The notes: generated by a model not told the origin, from the letters alone. A stretch of DNA of 64,000 nucleotides from Ruminococcus sp. 210702-SL.1.03 (GCF_020559915.1 NZ_JAJCLZ010000009.1:1-64000); one strand, 5' to 3'; counted from the first letter of the stretch, positions 43,070 to 53,093 are shown. Made by a program: numbers and translations.

Positions 43070-45691
43070 TCAGTCGACTTTTTCGGGAGTGAGCACCGAC
43101 TTTGCGGTAAAACCGCCCTCGCCGTAGTCTACCATCACGGTGCTGTCGGTGTCTATCTCGCCCGCGATTATCTTCTTGGCGATGAGCGTTTCGATATTGC
43201 GCTGTATAAATCTCTTCAGCGGGCGCGCGCCGAAGCTGGGGTCGAAGCCCTGCTCGATTATCGCGTTCATAGCCTTTTCGCTTACCTCAACGTGTATGCG
43301 CTTGTCCTCAAGCCGCTTGTCCAGCTCGGCTATCATGAGTTTTACTATCTTGCTTATCTCCTCGCGGCGCAGAGGCTTGTAGTAAACTATCTCGTCGAGC
43401 CTGTTGAGGAACTCGGGGCGGAAGCTGCGGTGGAGCAGAGCCTCTACGTTCTTTACAGCTTCGGGCGATATGCTGCCGTCCTCCTGTATGCCGTCGAGCA
43501 GCGCCTGCGAACCGAGGTTTGAGGTGAGTATGATTATCGTGTTCTTGAAATCTACCGTTCTGCCCTGCGAATCGGTTATCCTGCCGTCGTCGAGAACTTG
43601 CAGAAGTATATTGAAAACATCGGGGTGCGCTTTTTCAACTTCGTCGAGCAGTACTACCGAGTAGGGTCTGCGGCGAACTGCTTCGGTAAGCTGACCGCCC
43701 TCTTCGTAGCCGACGTATCCCGGAGGCGCTCCGATAAGGCGGCTTACGCTGAATTTCTCCATGTATTCCGACATATCTATACGCACCATGTTTTTCTCAT
43801 CGTCGAAAAGCGCCTGCGCCAGCGCTTTTGCAAGCTCGGTCTTGCCGACGCCGGTAGGGCCGAGGAAGAGGAACGAGCCGATGGGCTGGTTCGGGTTGGA
43901 AATGCCCGCGCGCGAACGCCATATAGCTTCGGTGACTTTCTGTACGGCTTCGTCCTGACCAATTACGCGCTTATGCAGCGTGTCGCCAAGAGCAAGCAGC
44001 TTTTCGCGCTCGCCCTCCATCAGCTTCGATATTGGTATGCCCGTCCAGCGAGAGATTATGCGCGCTATCTCCTCGTCGGTAACGCGGTCGCGCAGCAGGG
44101 TGTTTTTGCCCGTGCGCTGTTCCGCTTCGCGCTCTTTTTCCTCAAGCTGTTTTTTCAGCGAGGGCAGCTTGCCGTATCTCAGTTCGGCGAGTTTGTTCAG
44201 GTCATAATCGCGCTCAGCCTTATCTATCTCGGCGTTGCAGGCTTCTATATCTTCTCTCAGCTTCTGCACGCTGGATATGCTGTTCTTTTCGTTCTCCCAT
44301 TTTGCCTTCATGCTGTTGAACTTATCGCGCAGCTCTGAAAGCTCTTTCTGCACGTCGGCAAGCTGCTCTTCGGCAAGCTTGTCGGTCTCTTTTTTCAGCG
44401 CCGCTTCTTCTATCTCGTGCTGGAGTATCTTGCGGCGAACCTCGTCCAGCTCTGTCGGCATAGAGTCCATCTCGGTGCGTATCATAGCGCACGCTTCGTC
44501 GATGAGGTCTATCGCCTTATCGGGCAGGAAACGGTCGGTGATGTATCTGTCTGAAAGGGTAGCGGCGGCGATAAGGGCTGCGTCCTGTATCTTCACGCCG
44601 TGGAACACTTCATAGCGCTCTTTCAGTCCGCGGAGTATCGAGATGGTGTCTTCTACGTTCGGCTCTGCTACCAGTACTGTCTGGAAACGGCGCTCCAGCG
44701 CGGCGTCTTTCTCGATGTATTCTCTGTACTCGTTGAGGGTGGTCGCGCCTATGCAGTGCAGCTCGCCCCTTGCGAGCATCGGTTTCAGCAGGTTGCCCGC
44801 GTCCATAGCGCCGTCGGTCTTGCCCGCGCCGACTATGGTGTGCAGCTCGTCGATGAAGAGGATTATCCTGCCCTCGCTCTTTTTTACCTCCTGCAATACC
44901 GCTTTCAGCCGCTCTTCAAACTCGCCGCGGTACTTCGCGCCCGCTATCAGCGCGCCCATATCAAGCGAAAATACCTGGCGGTCTTTCAGATTTTCTGGCA
45001 CATCGCCCTTTACTATACGCTGTGCCAGACCCTCTACTACGGCGGTCTTGCCGACGCCCGGCTCGCCTATCAGAACAGGGTTGTTCTTGGTCTTGCGCGA
45101 GAGTATGCGTATAACGTTTCTTATCTCGTTATCTCTGCCGATAACGGGGTCGAGCTTGTTGTTTTTCGCCAGCGCCACGAGGTCTTGACCGTACTTTTTA
45201 AGCACGTTGTAAGTGCCCTCGGGGTCTTGCGACGTGACCTGCTGGTTGCCGCGAAGCTGCTGCATCGACTTGAGCACCTTTTCTTTCTCGATGCCGAACT
45301 GCTTGAATATCCGCTTCAGCGCGTCGTTAGGCGAGTCGGTAAGGGCGAGCAGTATGTGCTCTACCGAGATGTAGCTGTCCTGCATTTTGTCCGCAGTCTT
45401 TTCCGCGAGCGCGAGGGCGGTGTTCAGCTCTTGCGAGATGTACATTCCGTCGTTTGCCGCCGAGCCGGTAACCTTCGGCAGCTTTGCGACCTCCGCTTCG
45501 GCTGTGGCGGCTACGCTTTTCGGGTCAGCGCCCATAGAGCGCAGCATTTCGGGGATAAGCCCGTCCTCCTGCGTGGCGAGCGCCGCGAGAAGGTGCTGCT
45601 GGTCTACCGCCTGATTTGAATACTGTGCGGCAAGGTTCTGCGCGGTATTGAGAGCCTCTGCCGATTTGGTAGTAAATTTATTTATGTTCAT
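43070..45691 (-). CDS. clpB: ATP-dependent disaggregase ClpB
   Basis: An 873-aa Hsp100 chaperone that rescues aggregated proteins together with DnaK. N-domain (about 1-145), first AAA+ module with Walker A GEPGVGKT near residue 205 and Walker [10 protein letters not shown], the long coiled-coil middle domain (about 400-525) that marks ClpB rather than ClpC, and second AAA+ with [14 protein letters not shown] and [13 protein letters not shown], plus the C-terminal domain. ATG 45691 has AAAGGA upstream; the GTG at 45700 is too close to it. No CIRCE or CtsR box was seen upstream. It follows the ribbon-helix-helix gene by 70 bases on the same strand and may be transcribed with it. Confidence 0.96.
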   Translation of the reverse strand: MNINKFTTKSAEALNTAQNLAAQYSNQAVDQQHLLAALATQEDGLIPEMLRSMGADPKSVAATAEAEVAKLPKVTGSAANDGMYISQELNTALALAEKTADKMQDSYISVEHILLALTDSPNDALKRIFKQFGIEKEKVLKSMQQLRGNQQVTSQDPEGTYNVLKKYGQDLVALAKNNKLDPVIGRDNEIRNVIRILSRKTKNNPVLIGEPGVGKTAVVEGLAQRIVKGDVPENLKDRQVFSLDMGALIAGAKYRGEFEERLKAVLQEVKKSEGRIILFIDELHTIVGAGKTDGAMDAGNLLKPMLARGELHCIGATTLNEYREYIEKDAALERRFQTVLVAEPNVEDTISILRGLKERYEVFHGVKIQDAALIAAATLSDRYITDRFLPDKAIDLIDEACAMIRTEMDSMPTELDEVRRKILQHEIEEAALKKETDKLAEEQLADVQKELSELRDKFNSMKAKWENEKNSISSVQKLREDIEACNAEIDKAERDYDLNKLAELRYGKLPSLKKQLEEKEREAEQRTGKNTLLRDRVTDEEIARIISRWTGIPISKLMEGEREKLLALGDTLHKRVIGQDEAVQKVTEAIWRSRAGISNPNQPIGSFLFLGPTGVGKTELAKALAQALFDDEKNMVRIDMSEYMEKFSVSRLIGAPPGYVGYEEGGQLTEAVRRRPYSVVLLDEVEKAHPDVFNILLQVLDDGRITDSQGRTVDFKNTIIILTSNLGSQALLDGIQEDGSISPEAVKNVEALLHRSFRPEFLNRLDEIVYYKPLRREEISKIVKLMIAELDKRLEDKRIHVEVSEKAMNAIIEQGFDPSFGARPLKRFIQRNIETLIAKKIIAGEIDTDSTVMVDYGEGGFTAKSVLTPEKVD

Positions 45692-45761
45692 AAAGCTCAC
45701 TATCCTTTCACATTCATTTCGCTGTTGTTTTTCTCATGTTCTTAATGTTCTTAAAGCTTCT

Positions 45762-46418
45762 CTAAACTATGCTGACGCCCTTGCGCAGATAGCCTTTGTA
45801 AGTTTCCTCGCAGAGGGCTTTTGCGTGCGCGGGGTCGGCGGCGTTTTCAAAATACACCGTTATCGCCTTATCAAAGGTGCGTATGTATTCGCTTATCGCC
45901 TCGGCTATCTCGCGGTCGGCAAGACCGTTGCCCGCTATCTCGTAAAAATCGCGCGTGTAGCTCTTCGGCGCTATCTCGCAGGGAAAGCCGCCGCTGAAAA
46001 ATTTGCCGAGGTATTTCTGCTCCGCCGCGCTCCAATCTCTGAAAAATCTGTCCGTCAGCTTTATCAGCTCTTCGCTCTGCGTGCGCAGGGTGACTTTCAG
46101 CCTGCCCGCCTTGCCCGAAAAGCTGCGGTAAAGCTCTACCGAATATTTCAGCGTAGGCTTGTACTTGAATTTCAGCGGAGTTTTCACCGCCATTACCGAG
46201 TCGGAAGCCTGCGGGGCGGGCAAAAAGCGGCTGTCCAGCGCCTGCCCTACCAGCGAGAATATCTCCCGCATACGCATTTCGGGCGTGGTGAGGCTGACTC
46301 TTTCAGCCAAAAGCTGGTTTATCAGATTTGAGCGGCTTGTGTTCATGCGGTAAGCCATTTCGTCCACCGCCTGCACCACCTCGTCGGAAAGCACTATGCT
46401 GTATACGCTTTTTCCCAT
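45762..46418 (-). CDS. Ribbon-helix-helix protein with unknown C-terminal domain
   Basis: 218 aa. The first about 45 residues (VYSIVLSDEVVQAVDEMAYR, then 'NTSRSNLINQLLAERVSL') form a ribbon-helix-helix DNA-binding unit. The remaining about 170 residues, with 'LKFKYKPTLKYSVELY' and 'LKVTLRTQSEELIKL', form a domain I do not recognise. It may be a regulator and, given its place directly upstream of clpB, might affect stress genes (inference). ATG 46418 is favoured because AAAGGCGGTGAG precedes it; the upstream GTG overlaps that site. A near-consensus promoter lies upstream. Confidence 0.7.
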   Translation of the reverse strand: MGKSVYSIVLSDEVVQAVDEMAYRMNTSRSNLINQLLAERVSLTTPEMRMREIFSLVGQALDSRFLPAPQASDSVMAVKTPLKFKYKPTLKYSVELYRSFSGKAGRLKVTLRTQSEELIKLTDRFFRDWSAAEQKYLGKFFSGGFPCEIAPKSYTRDFYEIAGNGLADREIAEAISEYIRTFDKAITVYFENAADPAHAKALCEETYKGYLRKGVSIV

Positions 46419-46490
46419 TTTTCTCACCGCCTTTATATAATGTATACTGTGTATCTTTATCGTCCGTTTTTATCTCTTTCTTTATATAAT

Positions 46491-46518
46491 ATTATATCAC
46501 GTTTAAATAATTTGTCAA
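46491..46518 (-). promoter_or_regulatory. Promoter of the RHH-clpB operon
   Basis: Minus strand: TTGACA (46518-46513), 16-base spacer, TATAAT (46496-46491). The leader contains GATACACAGTATAC (46440-46453), a weak palindrome that might be an autoregulatory site. Confidence 0.65.
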
Positions 46519-46827
46519 TAGGTTTATATAACTATGCTTACAAGTTTGTAGACCTGCACAAATTCGCAATGCTTATTTCTTACATTTTGCTGCAATTTTT
46601 CACCATATAAATTTAAAATGACCGAAAGCAAGCGCCGATATTCGCTTTTTACGATTTTCACACGATTTTTATTTTGTCCTATATTGATACACTTTTTGAA
46701 TGACATCTATACTTTTTATTCATGCCTGCCGCATTATATGCGCTGAGAACTGCGCGTTTGGCGGTGAACATGAATGATCGCCGCTGTAATCCTGCATTTG
46801 TTCATGGTATGTTAAAGTATTTAGGTG
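46519..46827. other. Intergenic region without recognised features
   Basis: The stretch between the divergent RHH and PEP carboxykinase promoters. A frame beginning near 46722 runs into the PEP carboxykinase gene but lacks a ribosome site, and its first 91 codons lie over the promoter and leader, so it is not a gene start. I see no RNA gene or repeat here. Confidence 0.5.
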
Positions 46828-46856
46828 TTGACAAAACGTCGAAAGTAAGGTATAAT
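46828..46856 (+). promoter_or_regulatory. Promoter of pckG
   Basis: TTGACA (46828-46833), 17-base spacer, TATAAT (46851-46856). It leaves a leader of about 130 bases with GC-rich partly self-complementary sequence (46880-46935) before the gene. Confidence 0.8.
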
Positions 46857-46994
46857 AAATTGTATAGGAAATTTGAGGGGTCGCGCTGTTATGCAGTTAG
46901 TTATGGCGCACAGCCCGCGGATATTTTGGCGGGAATACTTCTCGAATTTTTGGAAATAATTTTATTATTGTATTTGAGAGGAGTTTTTAAAATT

Positions 46995-48794
46995 ATGGCA
47001 AGTCTTACAAAGAACCCTAACGTAAACGCATGGGTAGACGAAATGATCGCTCTCACCAAGCCTGACAAGGTAGTTTGGATCGATGGCAGCGATGAGCAGC
47101 TCAACGCTCTCAGAGAAGAGGCTATCGCTTCGGGCGAGATGATAAAGCTCAATCAGGAAGAGAACCCCGGCTGTCTGTATCACAGAACTCTGCCGAACGA
47201 CGTAGCCCGCGTAGAGGACAGAACTTTCATCTGCTCCGAAAAGAAAGAGGACGCAGGTCCTACTAACAACTGGATGGCTCCCGCTGACATGAAGGCAATG
47301 CTGACCCCCATGTATGACGGCGTTATGAAGGGCAGAACCATGTACGTTATCCCTTATTCCATGGGCCCCATCGGTTCTCCTCTCGCTAAGGTAGGCGTAG
47401 AGCTGACCGACTCTATCTATGTTGTACTCAATATGGACATCATGACCAGAATGGGCGAAAAGGCTTTCGAGAACCTCGGCGATACTTCTAACGACTTCGT
47501 TCGCGGTCTGCACTCTAAGGCTGACGTTGACCCTGAAAAGAGATACATCGTTCACTTCCCCGAAGAGAACACTATTTGGTCTATCAACTCTGCTTACGGC
47601 GGAAACGTACTGCTCGGCAAGAAGTGCTTCGCACTGAGAATCGCTTCCTTCCAGGGCAAGAACGAGGGCTGGATGGCTGAGCATATGCTTATCCTCGGCG
47701 TAGAGAAGCCCGACGGTGAAGTTAAGTACATCACCGCTGCATTCCCCTCCGCTTGCGGCAAGACCAACCTCGCAATGCTCATTCCTCCCGCTTGCTACAC
47801 CGAAAAGGGTTACAAGGTTTGGACTGTCGGCGACGACATCGCTTGGATGAAGCAGGGTGAGGACGGAAGACTTTACGCTATCAACCCTGAAAACGGATTC
47901 TTCGGCGTAGCTCCCGGAACCAACGCTAAGTCTAACTTCAACGCGCTCGCTTCTACTAAGAAGAACGCTATATTCACCAACGTTGCTATCAACAACGACA
48001 CCATGACTCCTTGGTGGGAAGGTCTGGATAAGAATCCTCCTGTAAACGCTACTGAGTGGAAGGGCGAAAAGGTAAACGGCGTAGAATACACCGCTGCCGG
48101 CAACAAGCTTGCTCATCCCAACAGCCGTTTCACCGCTCCTGCTGAAAACTGCCCCTGCATCTCTTCTGAGTTCAACAATCCTCAGGGCGTGCCGATCTCC
48201 GCTATAATCTTTGGCGGCAGACGTGCTAAGACCACTCCGCTGGTATATCAGTCCTTCGACTGGACTCACGGTACCTACATGGGCTCGGCTGTTTCTTCTG
48301 AAACTACCGCGGCTGCTACCGGTGCAGTAGGTGTTCTCCGTCACGATCCTATGGCTATGAAGCCTTTCATCGGCTACAATGTAGGCGACTACTGGGCTCA
48401 CTGGCTCGAGATGGGTGAAAAGCTCGGCGACAAGGCTCCTAAGATCTTCAACGTAAACTGGTTCAAGAAGAACGACGAAGGCGAATTCATCTGGCCCGGT
48501 TTCGGCGACAACATGAGAGTTCTCGACTGGATCATCAAGAGATGCGAAGGCACTGTAGGCGCTCAGGAAACTGCTATCGGCTACCTGCCTAAGCCCGAAG
48601 ACCTCAACCTCGAGGGTCTGGACATCGACGACAAGACTCTTGAAGAGCTGCTTGCAGTTGATAAGGATCTCTGGAAGGACGAGATCGCTGAGATGAGAAG
48701 ATATTACAACGATGATATTGCTGCTAAGGGCGGAAGAGTGCCTGAGGCTCTCGTTAAGGAACTCGACAAGCTGGAGGAAAGACTCGGCAAATAA
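46995..48794 (+). CDS. pckG: Phosphoenolpyruvate carboxykinase, GTP type
   Basis: 599 aa, the length of GTP-dependent PEPCK. It interconverts oxaloacetate and PEP; in fermenting gut bacteria it usually runs toward oxaloacetate and succinate (family knowledge). The P-loop FPSACGKTN with active cysteine, 'VGDDIAWMK' metal site, 'YVIPYSMGPIGSPLAKVGVE' and 'NWFKKNDEGEFIWPGFGDN' are all diagnostic. ATG 46995 is the true start, with GAGAGGAG about 11 bases upstream; the frame is open upstream but without a start signal. Codon use is strongly biased, as expected for a highly expressed gene. Monocistronic, with its own promoter and terminator. Confidence 0.95.
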   Translation: MASLTKNPNVNAWVDEMIALTKPDKVVWIDGSDEQLNALREEAIASGEMIKLNQEENPGCLYHRTLPNDVARVEDRTFICSEKKEDAGPTNNWMAPADMKAMLTPMYDGVMKGRTMYVIPYSMGPIGSPLAKVGVELTDSIYVVLNMDIMTRMGEKAFENLGDTSNDFVRGLHSKADVDPEKRYIVHFPEENTIWSINSAYGGNVLLGKKCFALRIASFQGKNEGWMAEHMLILGVEKPDGEVKYITAAFPSACGKTNLAMLIPPACYTEKGYKVWTVGDDIAWMKQGEDGRLYAINPENGFFGVAPGTNAKSNFNALASTKKNAIFTNVAINNDTMTPWWEGLDKNPPVNATEWKGEKVNGVEYTAAGNKLAHPNSRFTAPAENCPCISSEFNNPQGVPISAIIFGGRRAKTTPLVYQSFDWTHGTYMGSAVSSETTAAATGAVGVLRHDPMAMKPFIGYNVGDYWAHWLEMGEKLGDKAPKIFNVNWFKKNDEGEFIWPGFGDNMRVLDWIIKRCEGTVGAQETAIGYLPKPEDLNLEGLDIDDKTLEELLAVDKDLWKDEIAEMRRYYNDDIAAKGGRVPEALVKELDKLEERLGK

Positions 48795-48843
48795 TTTGCA
48801 CGGGAATTTTTCACCGAAGTTTTTGACTTCTGAATAAATTTGA

Positions 48844-48886
48844 AAGGGAAGCGCTTTTATAGGGCGTTTCCCTTTTTTATTTTTTC
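48844..48886 (+). terminator. Terminator of pckG
   Basis: AAGGGAAGCGC and GCGTTTCCCTT pair (one wobble) around an 8-base loop, followed by TTTTATTTTTT. Confidence 0.85.
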
Positions 48887-48888
48887 TC

Positions 48889-48937
48889 TTGATTTTTTCG
48901 CGAACGTATGTTATAATATTCATGTAAACGAATACAG
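48889..48937 (+). promoter_or_regulatory. xylB promoter with candidate CcpA cre site
   Basis: TTGATT (48889-48894), 17-base spacer, TATAAT (48912-48917). At 48922-48937, ATGTAAACGAATACAG matches the cre consensus WTGNAANCGNWWNCAW at 15 of 16 positions and covers the expected start of transcription. Confidence 0.7.
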
Positions 48938-48971
48938 TGTTTAATTCTGTAAAATAAAGGAGAATGTAAAA

Positions 48972-50495
48972 ATGGCATATGTAATAGGCGTAGACTGCGG
49001 TACCAGCGGTACCAAGACCGTGCTCTTTGACGAAAAGGGCAGCGTTATAGCTTCGCACACCGTAGAGTATCCGATGTATCAGCCGAAAAACGGCTACGCT
49101 GAGCAAGACCCCGCCGACTGGGCGAACGCGATGCTTACCACCATTCAGGCAGTAATGGGCAAGAGCGGCGTCAGCAAAAACGACGTTATCGGCATAGGCA
49201 TATCGGGTCAGATGCACGGACTTGTAATGCTCGACGGCGAGGGCAAGGTGCTGCGCAAGTCGATAATCTGGTGCGACCAGCGTACCGAGGCGGAAGTAGA
49301 GCAGATGAACAAGCTGCTCGGCAGAGAAAAGCTGATAGAGATCACTGCAAACCCCGCGCTCACCGGCTGGACTGCCGCGAAGATACTTTGGGTAAAGAAC
49401 AATGAGCCTGATATATATGAGAAATGCCGTCATATACTGCTGCCTAAGGACTACCTCAGATATGTGCTGACGGGCGAATTTGCTACCGAAGTATCCGACG
49501 CTTCGGGTATGCAGCTTCTCGACGTGCCGCACCGCTGCTGGAGCAGCGAGGTATGCTCGGCGCTGGGCATAGACATGGATATGCTGGCTAAGGTCTACGA
49601 ATCCTGCGAGGTAACGGGCAAACTCACCGCAAAGGCTGCCGAGCTAACGGGGCTGAATGCGGGCACTATCGTAGTAGGCGGCGCGGGCGATAACGCGGCG
49701 GCGGCTATCGGTACCGGCGTAGCTGAGGACGGCAAGGCTTTCACCACCATAGGCACATCGGGCGTAGTATTTGCGCACACCTCCGACATCGCCATCGACC
49801 CGAAGGGCAGAGTTCACACCTGCTGCGCGGCTGTACCGAACGCATGGCACGTTATGGGCGTAACGCAGGGCGCAGGACTTTCGCTGAAATGGTTCAGAGA
49901 TAACTTCTGCGCGGCTGAGAAAGAAACTGCGAAGTACATGGGCGTTGACGAATATTACCTCATGGATAAGGAAGCGGCTACTGTGCCAGTAGGCGCGGAA
50001 AGACTGCTCTACCTGCCGTATCTGATGGGCGAAAGGACCCCGCACCTCGACCCCAACGCACGCGGAATGTTCTTCGGACTTTCGGCGATGCACACCAAAA
50101 AGCATATGCTGCGCGCCGTACTCGAGGGCGTATCCTACTCGCTGCGCGACTGCGTAGAGGTGTTCCGCGAGATGGATATAAACGTTTCTGACATGATGGC
50201 CTGCGGCGGCGGCGGAACATCGCCCCTTTGGCGCTCGATGCTCGCCGATCTGTACAACTGCCCTGTAAAGACGGTCGCATCTAAGGAAGGCCCTGCGCTG
50301 GGCGTTGCGTTGCTTGCACTGACAGGCGCGGGCGTGTACTCCTCAGTACCCGAAGCCTGCAAGGCAGTAGTCACGACCGACAAGGTACAGCAGCCGAACG
50401 AGGAAAACGTACCCGTTTACGAAAGCTACTACCAGCTTTACCACGAGATCTACCCTGCCGTAAAGGCGCAGTGTGCGAAGCTCGCAAAGCTTTGA
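48972..50495 (+). CDS. xylB: Xylulokinase
   Basis: A 507-aa FGGY-family kinase that phosphorylates D-xylulose to xylulose-5-phosphate for the pentose phosphate pathway. N-terminal ATPase motif YVIGVDCGTSGTKTVLFD, substrate-site 'GISGQMHGLVMLD' (the MHG element specific to xylulokinases), 'IIWCDQRT' and the C-terminal FGGY signature region 'GGGGTSPLWRSMLADL' are present. AAAGGAG precedes the ATG. No xylose isomerase or transporter lies nearby, so it is a solo gene, probably under catabolite control through the cre site. Confidence 0.94.
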   Translation: MAYVIGVDCGTSGTKTVLFDEKGSVIASHTVEYPMYQPKNGYAEQDPADWANAMLTTIQAVMGKSGVSKNDVIGIGISGQMHGLVMLDGEGKVLRKSIIWCDQRTEAEVEQMNKLLGREKLIEITANPALTGWTAAKILWVKNNEPDIYEKCRHILLPKDYLRYVLTGEFATEVSDASGMQLLDVPHRCWSSEVCSALGIDMDMLAKVYESCEVTGKLTAKAAELTGLNAGTIVVGGAGDNAAAAIGTGVAEDGKAFTTIGTSGVVFAHTSDIAIDPKGRVHTCCAAVPNAWHVMGVTQGAGLSLKWFRDNFCAAEKETAKYMGVDEYYLMDKEAATVPVGAERLLYLPYLMGERTPHLDPNARGMFFGLSAMHTKKHMLRAVLEGVSYSLRDCVEVFREMDINVSDMMACGGGGTSPLWRSMLADLYNCPVKTVASKEGPALGVALLALTGAGVYSSVPEACKAVVTTDKVQQPNEENVPVYESYYQLYHEIYPAVKAQCAKLAKL

Positions 50496-50515
50496 TCGAA
50501 TATAACAAATATCAC

Positions 50516-50547
50516 AAAGCGTTCGCCGTAAAAAGGCGGGCGCTTTT
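50516..50547 (+). terminator. Terminator of xylB
   Basis: AAAGCGTTCGCC pairs with GGCGGGCGCTTT (two G-U pairs) around a 6-base loop, followed by TTTGCTTT. Confidence 0.8.
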
Positions 50548-50600
50548 TGCTTTAATGTAACGAAAAGCCGCAAAGTGTAATGAAAAACGCCGCAAACCGA

Positions 50601-50629
50601 TTGAGCGCCGCCGCGAATTATGATAGAAT
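50601..50629 (+). promoter_or_regulatory. Promoter of the LRR wall-protein gene
   Basis: TTGAGC (50601-50606), 17-base spacer, TAGAAT (50624-50629). Confidence 0.55.
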
Positions 50630-50687
50630 AAATTATGGGGAAATGCGTTTTGGCGCAGCTCAAAAAAACATAATGGAGGTAAACGAT

Positions 50688-51140
50688 ATGAAAAAGATAG
50701 CAGCAGGTGTGCTGGCGCTGGCGATAGTATTCGGCGCAGCGGCAGACGGTGCATTTTTAGACAGCAGCGCGATAGCGGCAAGCGCGGCGGCTTATACTGA
50801 GGAGGAGCTTAAGGCCAAGGTTCAGGAAGGCGTTGAGTATGAGCTGACCGATTGGAGCTACAAAGACTACGATGGCGACGGAGCTAAAGAGGGATTTGCG
50901 CTGTTCCTTTACGAAATGCCGCAGACTCTTCATCAGCACGTTGTAATAATACGTTACATAAACAGTAACGGTGAAGTGACCGAAGTGGTAAACAAGGAGA
51001 AACTCACCATGGTGCCCTCTTATGAGCATGATCTTAGCTACAATGGCACGGAATTTGCTGTTTTCACATTTTCGGGCGGCGGACATTCTTTTGACGTAGT
51101 TTTTTCTGTTGAAAATGGTGTCCTGTTGAAAACAAGATAG
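50688..51140 (+). pseudogene. LRR wall protein, N-terminal part before a frameshift
   Basis: 150 aa: signal peptide MKKIAAGVLALAIVFGAAAD, then a domain starting YTEEELKAKVQEGVEY and continuing as beta-rich sequence to TAG 51138. TGGAGGT stands before the ATG. The next frame, open from 51113 to 52539, continues with a second YTEEELKAK domain, LRRs and a wall anchor but has no signal peptide or start of its own, so one gene has been split. The break falls in 51108-51138, where GTTGAAAA occurs twice 17 bases apart. A loss of one base in the A-rich stretch or a 17-base duplication would each produce the shift. Could also be a sequencing error. Confidence 0.7.
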
Positions 51141-51241
51141 ATGTACCTCCCGTAGATGGAGAACCTGATTTTATATTAAGTAAAGAAGATGATGGTACTC
51201 TTATTTGCAGTAAAGCCTGCGGTACAGACTATAATGTAGCT

Positions 51242-52537
51242 GTGGAATATGATAAGGAAGGTCATAGATTTTATATTCCCGATTCTTCCTCCTCTGAATA
51301 CACTGAGGAAGAGCTGAAAGCCAAACTGCTTTCAGATCTTGATAGTGCTTATGGCACGGAAGATGGCTGGGTAATTAAAAAGTGGATTTACGGTGATTTA
51401 TTCCAGAACGAAAATAAAGTTGCGATAGCATTAGTAGCTGACAAGGAAACCGACAATAGATATATGGGTTACTTTGTTTCTGCAACGAATACGCAATTGC
51501 TTGTTGACGAAAAGAGCAAAGAACAGTTAAATGACTTTGATACCTTCTATACTGATAATTCTGTTTTTGTTACTTGCTTTTATGGAAAAACCAATAATCA
51601 CGATTCATCGTATTTGTTTATAAAAAAATATGATGGGGATTCAATGACTAAAACCGTAGTATATGATACTAAGGTAAATGAAATATCATTAGAAGAAGGA
51701 AAATTTACAAAAGAAGGCGACGATTTTTACTGGTATTGGTATTCTTCTGATGGAAGCTGCAATAAGTATAATGTTCGTTTTAATGATGCGTTAGGTTATT
51801 TTTGGATTTCTGATGAAAAGCCTGTTAATGATTACACCTACACCGAAAACGAGGACGGCACTGTCACTATAACTTCCTACACCGGCGACGCAGAAGAGCT
51901 TGTTATCCCCGGTGAGATAGACGGCAAGACCGTTTCGGCTATCGGCTCCGGAATTTTCAGCCCGCTGAACGGCGGAAACAAGACTATTAAGAAAATTACC
52001 GTGCCAGCAAGCGTAAAGACTATCGGCGAAGAAGCTTTTGCCTGCGCAGATGCACTCGAAGAAGTGTACATAGAGGACGGCGTTACTGAGATAGGCAATT
52101 CGGCTTTCGCAAGCTGCATAAATCTGAAAAAGATCACTATTCCGAAGAGCGTTACTAAGATAGGCGATTACGCTTTCAGTTACGCTTATCGCAGTGATTC
52201 GAGTGCGTTCATTGACGTTACCATCTACTGCTATAAGGACAGCACCGCTCACAAGTATGCACTGGGTGAAAATGCGCTGAACCACGAGTTTGCCTACGTC
52301 CTCCTAGACGAAGTTTCCAACCCCGACCCCTCTTCCGACAGCACGGTAAGCGCCGACCCCTCTTCTACCGAGAGCGGTGCTTCAAGCGGCTCGACCTCTA
52401 CTTCCACCTCCTCCGCGGCGGCTTCCTCCTCGGGTGATAAGACATCTAACCCCGCTACGGGCGTTGCGGCAGGCGTATCCATCGCGGCAGTTCTCGCGGG
52501 CGGAATAATCATGGTCACCAAAAAGACCAAGAAGTAA
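51242..52537 (+). pseudogene. LRR wall protein, C-terminal part (BspA-type repeats, NPxTG anchor)
   Basis: The frame is open from 51113; GTG 51242 is merely its first start-like codon and has no ribosome site. Domains: YTEEELKAKLLSDLDSAYGT (a repeat of the domain in the upstream fragment), an approximately 180-residue beta-rich part, BspA-type leucine-rich repeats near residues 215-340 ('ITVPASVKTIGEEAFACADALE', 'NSAFASCINLKKITIPKSVTK'), a Ser/Thr-rich stalk, and NPATG followed by a membrane helix and KKTKK. The anchor matches that of the CotH protein. The complete protein (50688-52537) would be a wall-bound adhesin of about 615 aa. Confidence 0.7.
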
Positions 52538-52556
52538 TTTGCGGAGGTCTTGATAA

Positions 52557-53093
52557 ATGTTTTGGACTAGATTGGTAAAAGGCATTGCGATATTATTCAT
52601 GATTTTTTCGATAATAATATCGGTTCTTGTAGGCTGGGGTTTGATGAATACCCTTGACGACAATGTTGGCTTTACAATAATTATCGCAGGCGTTGCGCTT
52701 TCTGTTATCTCAGTTGCCGCAATAATGATGATCTGCGAGATCTCTTTGAATATTCATGCGATAAAGCAGATGATGGAAGCGCAGATGGGCGTTCCGAAAA
52801 ATTTCGGCTACGTTCCTAACGGCGGATATTATCCGAATATGCCGAATATGCAGCCTTTTCAGAACCCTCAGCCTGCGCCGATGCCTTTCGAGCCTGCTTC
52901 CGCGCCTATGCCCGAGCCTGACGAAAACGACACTTGGGTATGCGAATGCGGCGAAGAAAATCTCTTCAAGAGCAATTTCTGCAAGAGATGCGGCGCTAAG
53001 AAAACGCTGGACAAAGTATGGATATGCAAAAAATGCGGCAAATCCAACCCGAATTCTGCCACCGTCTGCAAAGACTGCGGAACTTATAAATAA
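52557..53093 (+). CDS. Membrane protein with two C-terminal zinc ribbons
   Basis: 178 aa. Two hydrophobic helices (about residues 9-30 and 38-62), a Pro/Met/Asn-rich linker (about 80-120), then two short zinc ribbons: C-E-C…C-KRC (WVCECGEENLFKSNFCKRCG) and C-KKC…C-KDC (IWICKKCGKSNPNSATVCKDCG), each with four cysteines. The ribbons are cytoplasmic or exposed at the membrane; function unknown. It begins 19 bases after the LRR gene with its own GGAGGT and is probably co-transcribed. A strong terminator follows. Confidence 0.75.
   Translation: MFWTRLVKGIAILFMIFSIIISVLVGWGLMNTLDDNVGFTIIIAGVALSVISVAAIMMICEISLNIHAIKQMMEAQMGVPKNFGYVPNGGYYPNMPNMQPFQNPQPAPMPFEPASAPMPEPDENDTWVCECGEENLFKSNFCKRCGAKKTLDKVWICKKCGKSNPNSATVCKDCGTYK

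Noticed and set aside
43070..45770. CIRCE or CtsR control of clpB
   Set aside because: No TTAGCACTC-type inverted repeat or GGTCAAA heptads were found upstream of clpB or its neighbour.
46722..46994. An open extension of the PEP carboxykinase frame back to 46722
   Set aside because: It covers a consensus promoter and leader, has no ribosome site, and the family's N-terminus fits the ATG at 46995.
46965..49532. An 855-codon minus-strand frame opposite pckG and xylB
   Set aside because: It is antisense to two well-supported genes with clear family motifs; the long open frame results from their biased codon use.
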